Source: Sipunculus nudus (taxonomy: Eukaryota; Annelida; Sipuncula; Golfingiida; Sipunculidae). From it: 64,000 nucleotides of DNA. Position numbers and translations under genes: made by a program. Under the pieces are notes generated by a model. That model saw nothing but the letters and a program-made list of their open reading frames with translations. It did no database searches and was not told where the DNA came from. The stretch is from NCBI GenBank assembly GCA_026874595.1, contig CM049317.1:50184401-50248400 (forward strand), written 5' to 3'. Positions 1 through 11,824 of the stretch are shown here, in pieces; positions within the stretch are counted from its first letter, which is position 1, and each line of letters opens with the position of its first letter.

Positions 1-986
1 TGCATCCGTACCCCACCCCTCCTTACGAAGTCACAGTCCTTCACACATTTTCCTACTATTCACAGGATAATTATTGTCAAAGAAAAAGATTTGATTTTTA
101 ATTTTTACCATGTAAAACAGTGAATTCCACTTTTTAAGGTGAGAAGGGGTTAAAATTCAGATACTCTACCGAAAGACCATGAATATGGCCGAAATCATTG
201 TGTAAAAAACCTAACATCTGTAACCCACAACGAATTTCTTGTCTCTCAATTCATGGCTGTTTATGCATGTAGTTTCGATATTCCGAATTCGGTGGTTGCT
301 TTCGCTAACGTTTGTCCAATACTCTCGTTTTTATGACGATAAATTAAGAAAAAACATTTTTATAAAACATTAAAACAGCTATTATGTGAAAGTCAGGGAT
401 AGTTATAACATTTTCATATGTACGGGCAGCCATTGCTTAAAGCAACATCATATATCCATGGTTCGAAATGTGTCATTCTTATAAACACCCATGTGTATCA
501 TCAGAAAATGACAAATATACCAATAACGGAAACTAAGGTCCTTTTCGGACGCAATATATCTGTTATGCAATGTTCTTGCGAATTAATTTAATGGAAAATC
601 GCACCACTGTACGTAAAGCTGCCAGATAACATCCCGCGAGTAGGCAAGGTCACGAGGCTATGAAGCTTACAATTGTGAGTAGCCATAGTATTCATGAGGA
701 CACGAGGGATATTGCTATTAAAGGATATGCAACGTTTACTGTATATAATTACTTCTCTGATTAAGCTTATTCTCTAGTGGGTCCTTTTCAGCAGGTTAAT
801 CAATGTAGACAGTCATGAGGACAAATAAAGATACAAAATACAACTTCATTTAATCGAATTTTATCGATTTATTTTGAGGTAGATTAATATTTGTATTTGT
901 CTTGATGTACAATCATTCAAACAGCATTAATAACACGGTGTTAATAATATAATGATCAGGTTCTGGTAACTCTTTCCTTTCACCAG
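1..986. other. No gene recognised (left flank, probably intron of copy A)
   Basis: AT-rich sequence with no convincing exon. By comparison with copy B, the first-half CTLD exon that should precede the exon at 987 was not found here, so it probably lies beyond the left edge. The bases just before 987 form a pyrimidine-rich acceptor ending in CACCAG. Confidence 0.5.
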
Positions 987-1121
987 GTACAACAGCCATG
1001 AAGACTGTGTTCTGGAAAAAGCAAGTTGAAAATAACCATATCTGTGCTGTCTTGAATCGTAGTAATGAAATGTGGACGCCTTCAAGCTGTGACGCCCGTC
1101 ATCCGTACATATGTCAAATAT
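987..1121 (+). pseudogene. C-type lectin-like domain, C-terminal exon (copy A)
   Basis: This 135-nt exon encodes the C-terminal part of a C-type lectin-like domain. The frame entered after the acceptor at 985-986 reads TTAMKTVFW, then a cysteine, then NEMWTPSSC and HPYICQI. That spacing matches the last three conserved CTLD cysteines and the closing Y-I-C. Copy B holds a homologous exon at 31617-31740, and the lengths agree exactly once an 11-nt deletion in B is allowed for (124+11=135). Copy B has the donor GTAAGTC directly after CAAATAT. Here the same place reads GAAAGTC, which removes the GT and creates an in-frame TGA at 1121-1123. Either this is a pseudogene exon, the protein ends here, or a rare GA donor is used. 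The residues that bind calcium and sugar in classical lectins (WND) are absent. Confidence 0.75.
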
Positions 1122-1964
1122 GAAAGTCTTGTTTACAAGACTACAATACACACTAGGAAATCATCCCAGTAAACGTTTACTTTATTCAACCTTTTGGAAA
1201 TAAATACATCACTTTATTAGGAGAAAGCTGCACTATTCATTATTTGGATTTACATGTTTACAATTTTCAATATTTGCGACCGAAAGAAAGCCACAAACAA
1301 CACAAAACCAGGCTAAGTAATATGATTGCAGCATTTGAACACAGAATTGATATACAACAAGTGTTCAATGAAAAAGAATGAATGAATTACTAATGATGGC
1401 GTTCATTGAATAACGAGTCTATCTGAGATAGGGTTATTAAGTATTGTCTGAACAAAATTGGGAAAATGGGGCTGAAAAAGAAATTTGCAAAAAAGGCAAA
1501 AACTGCACATTAGAGTAAATTTTGACCTATGTTTGTCCAGTAGTAAAACTGAATGTGTGCAGTTATAAAGATCTTCAAAGTTTTGTTCTGGTTTTAGACA
1601 GAAACCCCACGAGTAAATTACAAAAAAAAATATCGTTCACTTATTGGTCATTTTTATTATATAAATATTATCAATTAAAACAGGGCATAATCTTTAGCTT
1701 TTTTCGGTTTTCTTGGTTTGAAATTAGACTTTATTCAATGAAAACATGAAATCCTGCTATTTTTAGGATTTGGGCGTGGTCTAGCGTTTCTCTGCTCTAA
1801 ACATTGTCGATACACATCCCCTTTGTAACCATTGTTGTCGTGTATCTCTTGACGCCCCTTATACAACCCCGACAGTTCTTTTCTCACAGTTACCCGAAAC
1901 CGCCAAAGCGAGCTCACATTTTGCGTACAAATAAAAACCCGGATGTGAGTACACCATATAATTT

Positions 1965-2074
1965 GGCTTTGCTTCACCTATGGCACTTACAAATTAACTC
2001 GAACGAGAATACTGTACACGGCTTTGCTTCACCTATGGCACTTACAAATTAACTCGAACGAGAATACTGTACAT
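1965..2074. repeat. 55-bp tandem duplication
   Basis: Two adjacent 55-bp copies beginning GGCTTTGCTTCACC differ only at the last base (1965-2019 and 2020-2074). The near-identity in otherwise diverged DNA suggests a recent event. Confidence 0.95.
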
Positions 2075-2521
2075 GGATAAGCGGGCTCTCCGGCTCTGAA
2101 AGATATACTCAGCTAACGCTTTGTAAACCTATTTCTGACCATGCAGAATGTTGCAAACTTTCTAAAAAAAGCGCATCATACAGCAGTTTATTATCTAGGA
2201 TGCGATTTACGATATCTGGAAAGTCATATGCGCGACCATGGTGTAAAGCATGACATAAGAAATGTTAGAATCCCAAAGAGACATCTAATGATGGTAACAA
2301 CATCCATAAATGCAGATTTATTTTCAGAGATGATTGAATGCAAAGATGGAATATGTACCTAATATCTGACCTACGATGAGTTTAAAACGCTAATTGATTT
2401 AATATCTACTGACTGTAATAAGTATAAACTGAACGTTTTTTCCTTCCCTTCTGTATAATTTCATTCATTTCAAATTTCCATTCATTTCATATTATACTGT
2501 ACTCCATTGAACGAATAAAGA

Positions 2522-2549
<28 letters not shown>
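2522..2549. repeat. (TA)n microsatellite
   Basis: Uninterrupted TA dinucleotides over about 28 bp. Confidence 0.97.
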
Positions 2550-2552
<3 letters not shown>

Positions 2553-3129
2553 TCTTTTCATTCATTATTCATTCGTAGTATTCAATTTATAAATAAGTTC
2601 TATATGTATAAACTTGAGATCAGCCGGTATATTGGTTCAAGCCTAAAATTAAAAGGCCTCTGTCTCTGATTACCCTTGGCATTGGCCCTGGCCTTCAAAA
2701 CTGTTTTACCTTGGCTCTACATACTTCAGAGGAAACTCTTGGTTATAATCTTTTGATGAAATAAAATTTCATGAAAAAATCAAACCTGGTGCATATTGCA
2801 ATTTTCTTTAAAAGCCTAAAAACAGATGTGGACATTTTGATGTGTCCAGAATTTTTATATATGAGTGTTTGCCGAAACGTCTAGTACAAACTGTCGGTTG
2901 CTCCGCCTCATAAAGTCGTGAAATGATCATATATAAAACCGGGTTGTTTGGTTTTGCATGAATAACTTATGACATACGGAACACCTAATCACCATCCATA
3001 AACACAACTATTAAGTAAAATATATTCAAACGAATGAGATACGATACATGCAAAGGAAATCGGTTGCAGGTTTATTTTTTTTTTTGGAAAAATGTTTTAT
3101 TTATACCCAAACTTGTATTTCTCTCAAAG

Positions 3130-3234
3130 ACAAAACCGGAGTCGCCATCACACTAATGGGTCAGCCGACATGGAGCCCAAAAAGTGAAACTCCCTATAAA
3201 TCCGCAAGTGATGTACCGGAAAGCGAAGATGATG
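3130..3234 (+). CDS. Linker/juxtamembrane exon of lectin receptor, copy A
   Basis: A 105-nt exon bounded by an acceptor (CTCTCAAAG) and a perfect donor (GATG|GTAAGT). It begins and ends in phase 1, so it could be skipped without changing frame. It reads KTGVAITL, then SPKSETPYKSASD, then PESEDDG: polar, rich in serine and acidic residues, with no hydrophobic stretch. Copy B has the counterpart at 32258-32362 with the same length, phase, splice sites and pattern (SPRSPSSESDYT, then ENEDNG-like end). Conservation of exon length and splice sites between diverged copies supports real coding. The polar composition suits an intracellular or stalk segment. No known domain recognised. Confidence 0.7.
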
Positions 3235-3864
3235 GTAAGTAACTTGATCCAGATCCTAAAAATCATTAACATTATGATGAAACTCCGATTAAAATGGGTA
3301 CAAATTTATTTTTCTGCAGATCTGATATATTGAGATGGATCTTCTTTGTTCCTGGGGCTCGTTTTTCATTCGATTCTAATGTGCTACTTCCAACCAAACA
3401 CAGCTCCAGTAGAATATGACCTACTTCCATTACACCAGGGTTTAAGTTCACTCCAAAAAAAAAACAAACAATGTTTTTCCCCGGATACGCCGATGCCATT
3501 AAGCCTGGGAAACTTTTCCCCTATGTCCTAAGTGTGTGGGCATGATTATCATGCATATCGGCAAAATTATCATACGATGCTGTGAGTTCATATTTCTAAG
3601 CTCGGTTTATTTTATGTTTATATGTGGCGAGTCCGGGATGGTAGCCTCCGTCCCTGAACCCCGTGCATGTATGCCTGACGGGCATGCGAGTACGTTCATG
3701 AAAAATAACAGCAAACGATCACCATGGACGAGGCAATAGTACAATAGTGCAATCAAGGAATATTGTATGATATTGCAAACTTTATTTCATGTTTAAAATT
3801 GGTTGAAAATATTATCAAAGAGCCTCTCACTTGCAACTGGGTCAGATATTCATTTTGTTTGCAG

Positions 3865-4368
3865 CAGTGTAAGACCTGAAGACGATCCTACATATTACGT
3901 AGAAACTAAAGATGATGCGTTTTGTGGCCATGATTGCAACCAGAGGTCGGAGCCCAGGTTTGATAAGGTGGGAAAGTTTTTTTTACAGATGGCTCCCAAG
4001 TTCCTAAGGACGGAACTCAGAAACATTTGTTCGAAGAAGTTATGGACGAGAACCGATCAACAGGCGTGGAAATCGAAATCCTGCCAGTCGATATTGACTT
4101 TACACAAAATCAAAAGTTATCACAAAGTCATAAATGTAAGGATAATTGTAAATCAAATACTAGCAATGCAGAACGCGTATACCATGTCGGAGAATGTAAG
4201 TACTGCTTGCAGATGAATATCAGTAGAACCGTACCAGGATTTAAAGGCCAGATATTTGATGTTGAAGCTGCTAAGGAGACTGGACCTGCCATACAGGAGG
4301 AAATGGTTAATCTTAATGATGATATCACAAGCATGATACCGAACCATGTGTATGTGTCAGCAAAGTAA
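3865..4368 (+). pseudogene. Cytoplasmic-tail-like terminal exon, copy A (one frameshift)
   Basis: Terminal exon after a TTTGCAG acceptor. The first frame reads SVRPEDDPTYYVETKDD and HDCNQRSEPRFDKVG. After a run of eight T (3977-3984) the homologous reading moves to another frame: DGSQVPKDGTQKHLFEEV, then a long hydrophilic tail with cysteines (KCKDNC, GECKYC), ending EEMVNLNDDITSM and NHVYVSAK with stop at 4366-4368. Copy B keeps the whole first part in one frame (37137-37404), so A has gained one base, most simply in the T8 run. Either a real frameshift or a homopolymer sequencing error fits. The product is acidic, lacks a membrane segment and resembles an intracellular tail with tyrosine motifs. 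The exon starts with one leading base, which does not match the phase-1 end of the 3130-3234 exon, so an exon in between is missing from this annotation. Confidence 0.7.
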
Positions 4369-5130
4369 TAAACAAAAGGAAGAAAAAGCGACTGTTTTTA
4401 ACTTGCCACGCATGTTATCACACAAACAAACAAACAGCCCCTGGAATACGTAATACGGCATTCATTCGAGGTTCATATCAATGAACGCTGGTGATAGGGC
4501 TTATACATTGATTTAACATAGTTGGTTCATATCAGCCCATAACTGCGTGTACTTTATGACCCAACGACCCCAAATGAAATCGAGAAACATCACGATTTGC
4601 GTTATGTCACTGTCATCAGATCATGGAACCACCCGCTTATGAAACTGGCAAAATGTAGTAATCTGAATGTGTGAAGCTGCCAGCGTGTGTGGGTTTCTTA
4701 AAATGTCTTATTTAAGAACTTTTTGATGATAATAAAAATAGAATAACAGTCCACGGTTGATTGTGTAGATTACCTTTGTGGTTGTATAATGAAAATCGGT
4801 CGGATATTTGTCATATTGGCAGCTGGATTGTCCCTCGGCCCTACTTGACTCTAACCGATATGCCTCCCTCAGGCCAATATGAAGGCAACATGGCATGGGA
4901 CAGTTTATTACACCAGGAAGGCGGTCTTTCCTATAGGGTAGACTGGTCAAACTTATGTTAAATTTGCTAGGCTAAAAGGATCAGTATTTCAAGAAAATAT
5001 GTTGCAAATAGGAGTCGATTTATAGATAAAAAAATGATTACTTCATGTGTTTCTCGATGTAGAACAACAAAATATAATTTTATTTGTAGAATAATAAACA
5101 AACATTAAAACTTTAATATTTTTTATTCCT
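4369..5130. other. 3' flank of copy A, nothing recognised
   Basis: The exon stop is followed by a CAAA-repeat-bearing AT-rich stretch. No further exon, RNA gene or repeat was recognised up to the satellite array. Confidence 0.4.
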
Positions 5131-6400
5131 TTTATTTACCTTTTATTAACCGGTCGTCCGTTAACAGGGCACAAATCGTATCTGTTGACGATTTTCTAAA
5201 TTGACATCCTGGGAGGTCCTCGAACAAAATCTCACTAGACATTTGAAATTAGGTTACTCCGACCTATATTCTGTGAGTTATTGGGCCTGTGTGTGCACTA
5301 CAGAAATTAAAAAAAAAGCTCCAGTATTTGTATAACTAATGTATCAATTGCATTATTCTTTCCATGTATATGGATCATGGAGAGTTTTGTCCGTTCCTGA
5401 AGACTGGTTTCGCCACTTTTATTCTTTATGCATAATTTCTCTAATGTTGGGACTTCAAATGTAGCAGTCGGGCCATTAGCAGGGCATCAATCATAACCGT
5501 TGGTCAAAGAAACTTCTGACTGTACATCCAGAAAGGTGATAGGGAAATTTCCTTAGAACCCTGCATTGGGTCCCTGTGACCTAAAATCTGCTAGCTATAG
5601 GTTAAAAAACATTATTTGAGCACTATGTATGTTACATAGGCACGAATTTTATTTGCTGGCCAAGAATCTTCTAACGCAATATCCAGGCAGTTTCTAGACA
5701 AATCTCGTTGGAACTCTAAAACAAGGTCATGATGACCTATATTATACGAACTTTAGGCCAGAAACATGATTTTAAGTACCGAATCAATCAGGACTAAGCA
5801 CACATTGTATCTAGAATCTTAAAACATATTATCTGTGGAGGTCCTGTTAGGTCATTGTGACCTATTTTTTTGCGAGCTACAGTCCAAAACACAAACATTT
5901 TTAGCACCCAGAGATTCATATAAAACATTAGTTGTACCCGTTAGACCAAGAATCTCCAAACACAAAATCCATGGAGGTTCCTGGAAAACCTCCGTGGAAC
6001 TAGAAAATTGGTTATGGTGACCTATATTCTGCGTGCTACTGATTAAAACCATGATCTTCAGCACCAATTTTGCGTAATTGCATTTGTTTTTCTAGAATTT
6101 TCTAAAATAACATCCAGGGATGTTATTGACAAAGTTTCTCGGAATCATGAAATTACGTCATAGTTACCTATATATTGTGCCAAATATGGGCCAATAGCAT
6201 AATTTGATCATACTGAACATCAGGCTTTTGGCTCAGCTGACCGTAAGTCATCTGAGCTATAGCGATCACTCTTTGTCCGTCCGGCCGTTTGGTCTTTAAC
6301 AGGGCACTAATCGTAACCGTTAGACCTAGAATATTCTAACTTAATATCTAAAGAGGACTTTGAATCACAGGTTACAGTTAAACATAGACCTGGCCATGGC
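5131..6400 (+). repeat. Satellite-like array with nuclear-receptor-type palindromes, locus 1
   Basis: Diverged tandem monomers of roughly 125-165 bp. Each reads approximately: CAAATCGTATCTGTT, then TCTTCTAACGCAATATCCAGG, then a variant of AAATTAGGTCACTGTGACCT, then TATATTCTGCGAGCTA, then an A-rich end. Two monomers contain perfect AGGTCAnnnTGACCT palindromes (5724-5738 and 5849-5863). The array ends near 6224 in a GGCTCAGCTGA...GTCCGTCCG segment, which recurs at 32600 and, inverted, near 40430. The same family occurs at 32.6-33.8, 35.1-36.1, 46.9-47.7 and, inverted, 63.2-64.0 kb. Short open frames here are chance. Confidence 0.85.
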
Positions 6401-9400
6401 TTGTAATAGCCAGATCAAATATTCGTGGAAACGGTCTATAGCGGGATTTGGATAAATGGGAAATAACGGAGGGTTTAATCAGTTTGTAATGATTTGATTT
6501 ATATTAGAATTCAGATTTCATATGTAAGGAGAACGGTACGAAAATAACAGGATCAACACTTTCCATAGTTTTACCCTTCTCTCTCAAACCGTTTAGTTTT
6601 GCAAATCTTCATACAGGAATTCGTACAGATCATTCGGTACGTATTTTTGCCCAAATTTGAAAATGTCCTTTCGTAGGATAACAACAAAAAGGGTCAGTCA
6701 AAAAACAGCAGCTAAAGATACTATGTGGTATCAAGGCCTTTACTTGAAGCCACATAATATATTTCGCCATGGTGAGCTTGTACACCCTATCCTTATCCAG
6801 TTTCTAATGATAGACCAGCTGCTGAAAAACGGCGTCGTTCAGGGATCTGTTCTTGAACCTTGCTAGAACGATATAATGAAACTCATAGCTTGCTTAATCC
6901 TCCTGTTCCCGTCGGAAACAACAATTTCTTCTCCGGAATTCAACCATCCAAGGACCTACGGGATAAACATTGTAGAAGATTATTTCAAAACGCTTTATAA
7001 ACACACACCCTGCTGCATGATATCCTGGTCATGGAGGAAGCCACAAGTAGGGTAGCTTAAGAGAACCCCTGATCTCATTCCTGGAGAACCTGGAAACAGT
7101 ACGTGGGCATTACCAGTGGTGCGTGATTCGCTCAAACCATATATAAAAGCTTTGTCTACTCGTCTTCCCATTGTCCTGGGCACAGTTTAACACGCACCTG
7201 TCCGGGACTGGCAGCGTTGCAGATGAGGCATCACAGACACAGGCCCTTATCCGTGTGGCACATATATGACCTAACGGATTGGTGTATGACATGCCCTTCC
7301 TGTTGACAACCAACCACTTGTGACCTTAGTCATCAACTTCTAATTAAATTTTGACTGCAATCAAAGTTGACGTTCTAGATATGAAACTTAAAAACCATAC
7401 CATATGAAGTTAATAATTACTAGGAATATCCATAGCTATATAATCTGACTTAAGGATGGTTTTCTGCACAATAACAGACCACTGAGCAGCTCTACATTTC
7501 ATGACTTTTGTTTAATTTGATGTAAAATTTCAATTTATTTACTGGCCTTTCTGTTAGCTGCAAGTTTAACAGCAACGGAAGTCATGTCATACTTTATACT
7601 CTCCTAAGGCTGTCGCTGAAATTTTACATCGCAGGTTTAGCACCCTGGAGCGTTAAACCAGTTAATTTTTACTGTTTGATATAGTGATTGCGTTCAAATA
7701 TGTAGCTTTTCTTGTTTACCTAGCTTTAATAATTTCATGTATTTCCCAAGTTTTCTCACAAACATGAAAGTAAGTTGAGCAAATACAGAGACGTAACGTC
7801 TGCGAGTACCTAAGATATCATGAACTATAATCTTTCATTTCAATAATTTAACATGAATCCTGATTATTCGTCAAATGTTATATAAGCTGTGGCAGATTAT
7901 TCAACCAAACTCGTATACCACTGTCGGAGACAAATATCAGGACAAATATCTGGACATAAACAAAACATCAACCTGTTGAACAGCTTGCAGCTGGAGCGTT
8001 ATCGCCTATTGTATATTGAGCCCACAGATTAAATTTGTTTGAGACCAAGAAAAAACATTGACAGGCTCTACATTAGATTCCAAAGTACAACCATGTATGG
8101 GACATACAGTTGAAAATACCAACAACGTCTCTTTGAATATATAAAACTGTCAGACGTGCTTGATAATACATTCTGGTGTGATGTATGTGCAGATCCGGCG
8201 GTTTGTGTACACAGGAATTGTGGTATTCATGAAGTTAATTGAATACAACATAAATAACCTTCATTTGTACAGAAATAACAGGAAACCTCCATTTTTCTCT
8301 GGATAGTGGTCTTTATAAATATAGCTGGTCACAATTGCAGCCTTCGTGACACATGATAGATTTTTTATTGAAAGTGTATAAAACAACATTCACGTAATGT
8401 ATTGTTAACTTCAGAGTAGCCGAAATTACATTGCTGTTTCATTTACATTGTTAGGTCACACAAACATGACAGTACAATTATATTCTTCTTTGTCAAACAA
8501 AATTGGGTCTTTAAAGCGGTCTTATTGCCAGACTTATTATATCTCGAAATCAAATGTTAGATTCCTGATCTCGGAATCTCCAGCCTTATCTAGCCTTGAT
8601 CTTGGAGTTCACTAATAATTAATTTCCGATGAACCCTTATTTAGAAAGTAAGCAGACAACCACACATGCTTCAATAAAATCATGAGAGAGGCGAATGGAA
8701 AATGACTGGTTTAAGGATAAAGGCTTTTACTTCTAAGACCTTGCCATGAAATGTGTCTCATGAACATATTTATCGAAGTATGGGTGGTAAAAGGCTGCTA
8801 TACATTATTAAATATTCACCACATAATTTTAAAAAAAAAGGAACGACATAGCCTGTGCAGTATAATGTAAAAAGCAGAGCAAACATTGACCCTAAGAGTT
8901 GCCAAAGAAATTTTAACAGAAATGCAACTGGTCCGCTGGTATCAGCAGGACATTATCTACAACTAGAAAGTAGGCAGAGACAAAATCATCCGTCATGATC
9001 TTCCTCACTTTGCTGTGTGCACTGTATCCCATAGCCACTAAACATTATGACTAGATCACTGATCCGCTATAAAACGAAGGCGTTCCTGGAATATGCATGG
9101 CCTTTGTCACTGGGAGAATTATAGTACGAACTGACTGTAGGAAATACATCTGACCGCTTACCTGTCTGTCATCATAGCTAAATGTTTTAAGACACCTTTT
9201 TTCTTATAATTTTGTTTATGTCAACAATTTTCAGAATGCACTGCACAAAATACACAGAGACATTCTTTCATCAAAAAATTTAATCAAGAGGGTGTCCATT
9301 CTCATTTGCATTGGAACACCCTGATGTAAGGCAGGATTATATCATGGGTTAGGAGAGGGAAGCCATTTTAAAAATGAAGAAAATTATGGTGGGAAAGTGT

Positions 9401-9986
9401 CTTCTCTATGTCACAATATTCTAAAATCAATGTATTTGTCATCTCTCTGTGTCATTTTTTAAATGCATCGTGTTATTCTGCACTAGTTGGGTCAATATTT
9501 TAGAAATATCAGAGATAATTAGCTATTTATTAAATGCCAAAAGCCGACAGCAGGACTTTTTAACAATTATATTTGGACTAATAAAATCCCTAGAGGGAGA
9601 CCCTTAATCTTGGGTGCAAGGAACTTTGGCTGCCAGACTATAAGGTCATTGCTTTTTTATCTATGATTAAACGAATAATCAACCACAATGTTAAATGGGT
9701 TTATACAAGCTTCAGGTTTTATTGATAGCGGGTTAATTGAAACATGCGATGAATACTTTTATACATTGGTATGTCATAGTATTTGCCATGCTAAATTGTT
9801 GAAACTACAGGTTTTTTAAAGACGGCATTGACATCGTCATATCGACAATAAAATGAATCATAATTCAATTGTAATACAAGATGCCATTATCAGCATTATT
9901 AAGGTGGACAGGATAATACAAGAATTAGAGCAACATCAGGACGTTTAATTAATTTACCGATTGTTTAATTGCAGCAGATGTATCGA
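6401..9986. other. No gene recognised
   Basis: Unique-looking AT-rich DNA. A locally GC-richer patch at about 7060-7320 has overlapping open frames on the - strand (about 62 and 67 codons) that I could not relate to any family. Nothing else stands out. Confidence 0.35.
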
Positions 9987-10115
9987 TCACTTCGGATTAT
10001 ATTTCATGTCATTACTTCTTTTGTGTTCCAGGGATTTCTCCATTTCGCTTATTTCCTTCTTCATCCCGCGTACCTCACCACTTAATGAATCCATATTATC
10101 CGCAAGAGTCTCCAT
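9987..10115 (-). pseudogene. Coiled-coil protein fragment, copy A
   Basis: A minus-strand frame of 42 codons plus stop. It contains SGEVRGMKKEISEMEKSLEHKR split over a heptad-like helix and ends NDMKYNPK. The counterpart at 41629-41844 reads DMSGVKKEISEMKKSQEQKR and ends near KYNRI. DNA similarity continues past the stop codon (CGAAGTGATCGATACA versus GGATCTGATCGAAATA), so the two are duplicates, not chance helices. Only the C-terminal part is open here; upstream bases carry stops, so this copy looks decayed or the remainder lies in an exon I could not see. It lies about 5.6 kb downstream of lectin copy A in opposite orientation, the same arrangement as in copy B. Function unknown. Confidence 0.6.
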
Positions 10116-10381
10116 TTATTCATTAATTAATACAAACAAGATTACTCTGAATATGTTAGACGCTTGTTGAGATTGTGGACCACCTGATGCTGCTCACCAG
10201 AAAACGGCTTCAAAGCAATATAACCAATTACAATAATTTCAGTCTTAGCAGACACCAGTTTTCATTTAATGTGAATCAGACACGGTCGTCTTACGGTATT
10301 TTCGATGGCCCCTGTTGACAAGTGGCTATTCATGTTATTGTGATACCGCACAACGGTGTTAAAATTGCTAAGGGGACATAA

Positions 10382-10385
<4 letters not shown>

Positions 10386-10421
<36 letters not shown>
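10386..10421. repeat. (AT)n microsatellite
   Basis: About 36 bp of TA dinucleotides. It generates a false minus-strand frame rich in Ile and Tyr. Confidence 0.97.
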
Positions 10422-10428
<7 letters not shown>

Positions 10429-11824
10429 CAAGAATATGTATATGGTTCACTGACATTGATATGTATGAATGTCACCTGAAATGCAAGTAGTTTGAATGAT
10501 AGAAAAGTATTTTATAATATTCGTCTAATATTCATAATATCCAATTTTTATTCCATTTATGTATATACTTGTGCGTATCTAAATTTTACATTGGTTTGAT
10601 ATACTTTAAAACACTCAGTTTAATAGACTTGTACTTGTGCGTATGGAGGAATGAAATTACATATCCTTTTTAAATACGTTTATGCCTAAGATCCACCGTT
10701 CTATGATATAAACATGAAAACAACACAAATATACGTTGGACTAGGCTCTAATTATGCTAGAAATTCTATAGAACAAATTATATTACGCTTAATAGATACT
10801 ATATATGCATATTTCAGTTGAAATATCTGGAGACGATCTGAGCTACAGAGATATAGCTTTTCGGCGTCCGTCTGTTCATCCGTTTCTTCCACTGACCATT
10901 CGAAGATGTTGTATTGTAAGTAATATTTAACAATATATGCACTGTGAAACCTAGAGGCAAGGTGCTCTGTTTAAACTAAACTATGTAGAACTTGATACTA
11001 ATGGTACCAAATTATTTAAACTTGGTACACATGGATCCTCATATAAAGGGATAGCCGGGATGGTAAATGTAGTGTCCGAGATAAAAAGACCTAGTATAAT
11101 TTGATTATTACTTCTGTTTGTATGTATGCGTCTTTGCGTGCGCGTGCATTCGTGTGTGGATGATGCGGCGTATTATGTTCCCTCATGCGTCATATATCAC
11201 TACAAACTAGGAAACGAATCTGAATCTAATCAGATAATATACCCCTGGTATAAGTTATACGAATCAACAATTAACGTTAGGGTACTGTTGTGTTCCACGA
11301 GGAATGGAGGGAGAATAACAATCCACAACAGATTACCATGAACTATACATGAGACAACATATAATAGTCCTGTCTCCATTGTGTGCTCATTTATGTTTCT
11401 TTCAGATCTACCCGCTTGCAAACTCCGCCATTGTCAAAAGTTTGACAAGTTCTCTGAAATTGGCTGAACATGTCTCAGAAAATGATTAAACAGTGCCAAA
11501 TAACTTTTTTTGACTGACTGCCTACATGCAATGTATGCCAAGTCCTAGAACAACCGTGATCCCATAAAAAGTAACCGCAGACACAATAGTGAGATCAACT
11601 TCCAAAAGTATGTTTGAACGTTTTATATTTAAATGTTTGACATTCCCTTTCACGGTTTGAGACCTATTTTTCATATTTTGTAGAATTTTAAAAAGCACTA
11701 TTTTTAACGCTTTAGTCTCATTTTTCATGATATGTCTTGATTTACGTTTTGCAGCCAAACAACCCGCTGTAAGATTAAGCATAAGCGTATCAACCGGTAA
11801 CATCAATATTATAACAACCAACAC
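10422..11824. other. No gene recognised
   Basis: AT-rich spacer. At 10814-10905 there is a piece of a dispersed family (CTGAGCTACAGAGATATAGC, then GTCCGTCTGTTCATCCG) resembling the boundary segment of the satellite arrays. A minus-strand frame at 11522-11824 (100 codons) is lysine-rich with no recognisable domain and is probably chance. Confidence 0.35.

Larger units (their letters stand above)
1124..3129. other. Intron or spacer of copy A
   Basis: AT-rich sequence between two recognised exons. It contains a 55-bp tandem duplication and a TA microsatellite. An open frame at 2141-2362 (73 codons) is unrecognised, and nothing supports it beyond length. A transmembrane exon would be expected in this interval for a membrane lectin receptor; I looked for a hydrophobic frame with splice signals and did not find one. 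Confidence 0.4.

Noticed and set aside
3958-3988. A possible 31-nt mini-intron (GT...ACAG) explaining the copy A frameshift
   Set aside because: Removing it leads into a third frame with an early TAA, whereas removing one T restores the frame seen in copy B; it is also too short to splice normally.
7110-7313. Minus-strand frames in a GC-richer patch
   Set aside because: Several overlapping frames of similar length, no recognisable motif and no second copy in the window.
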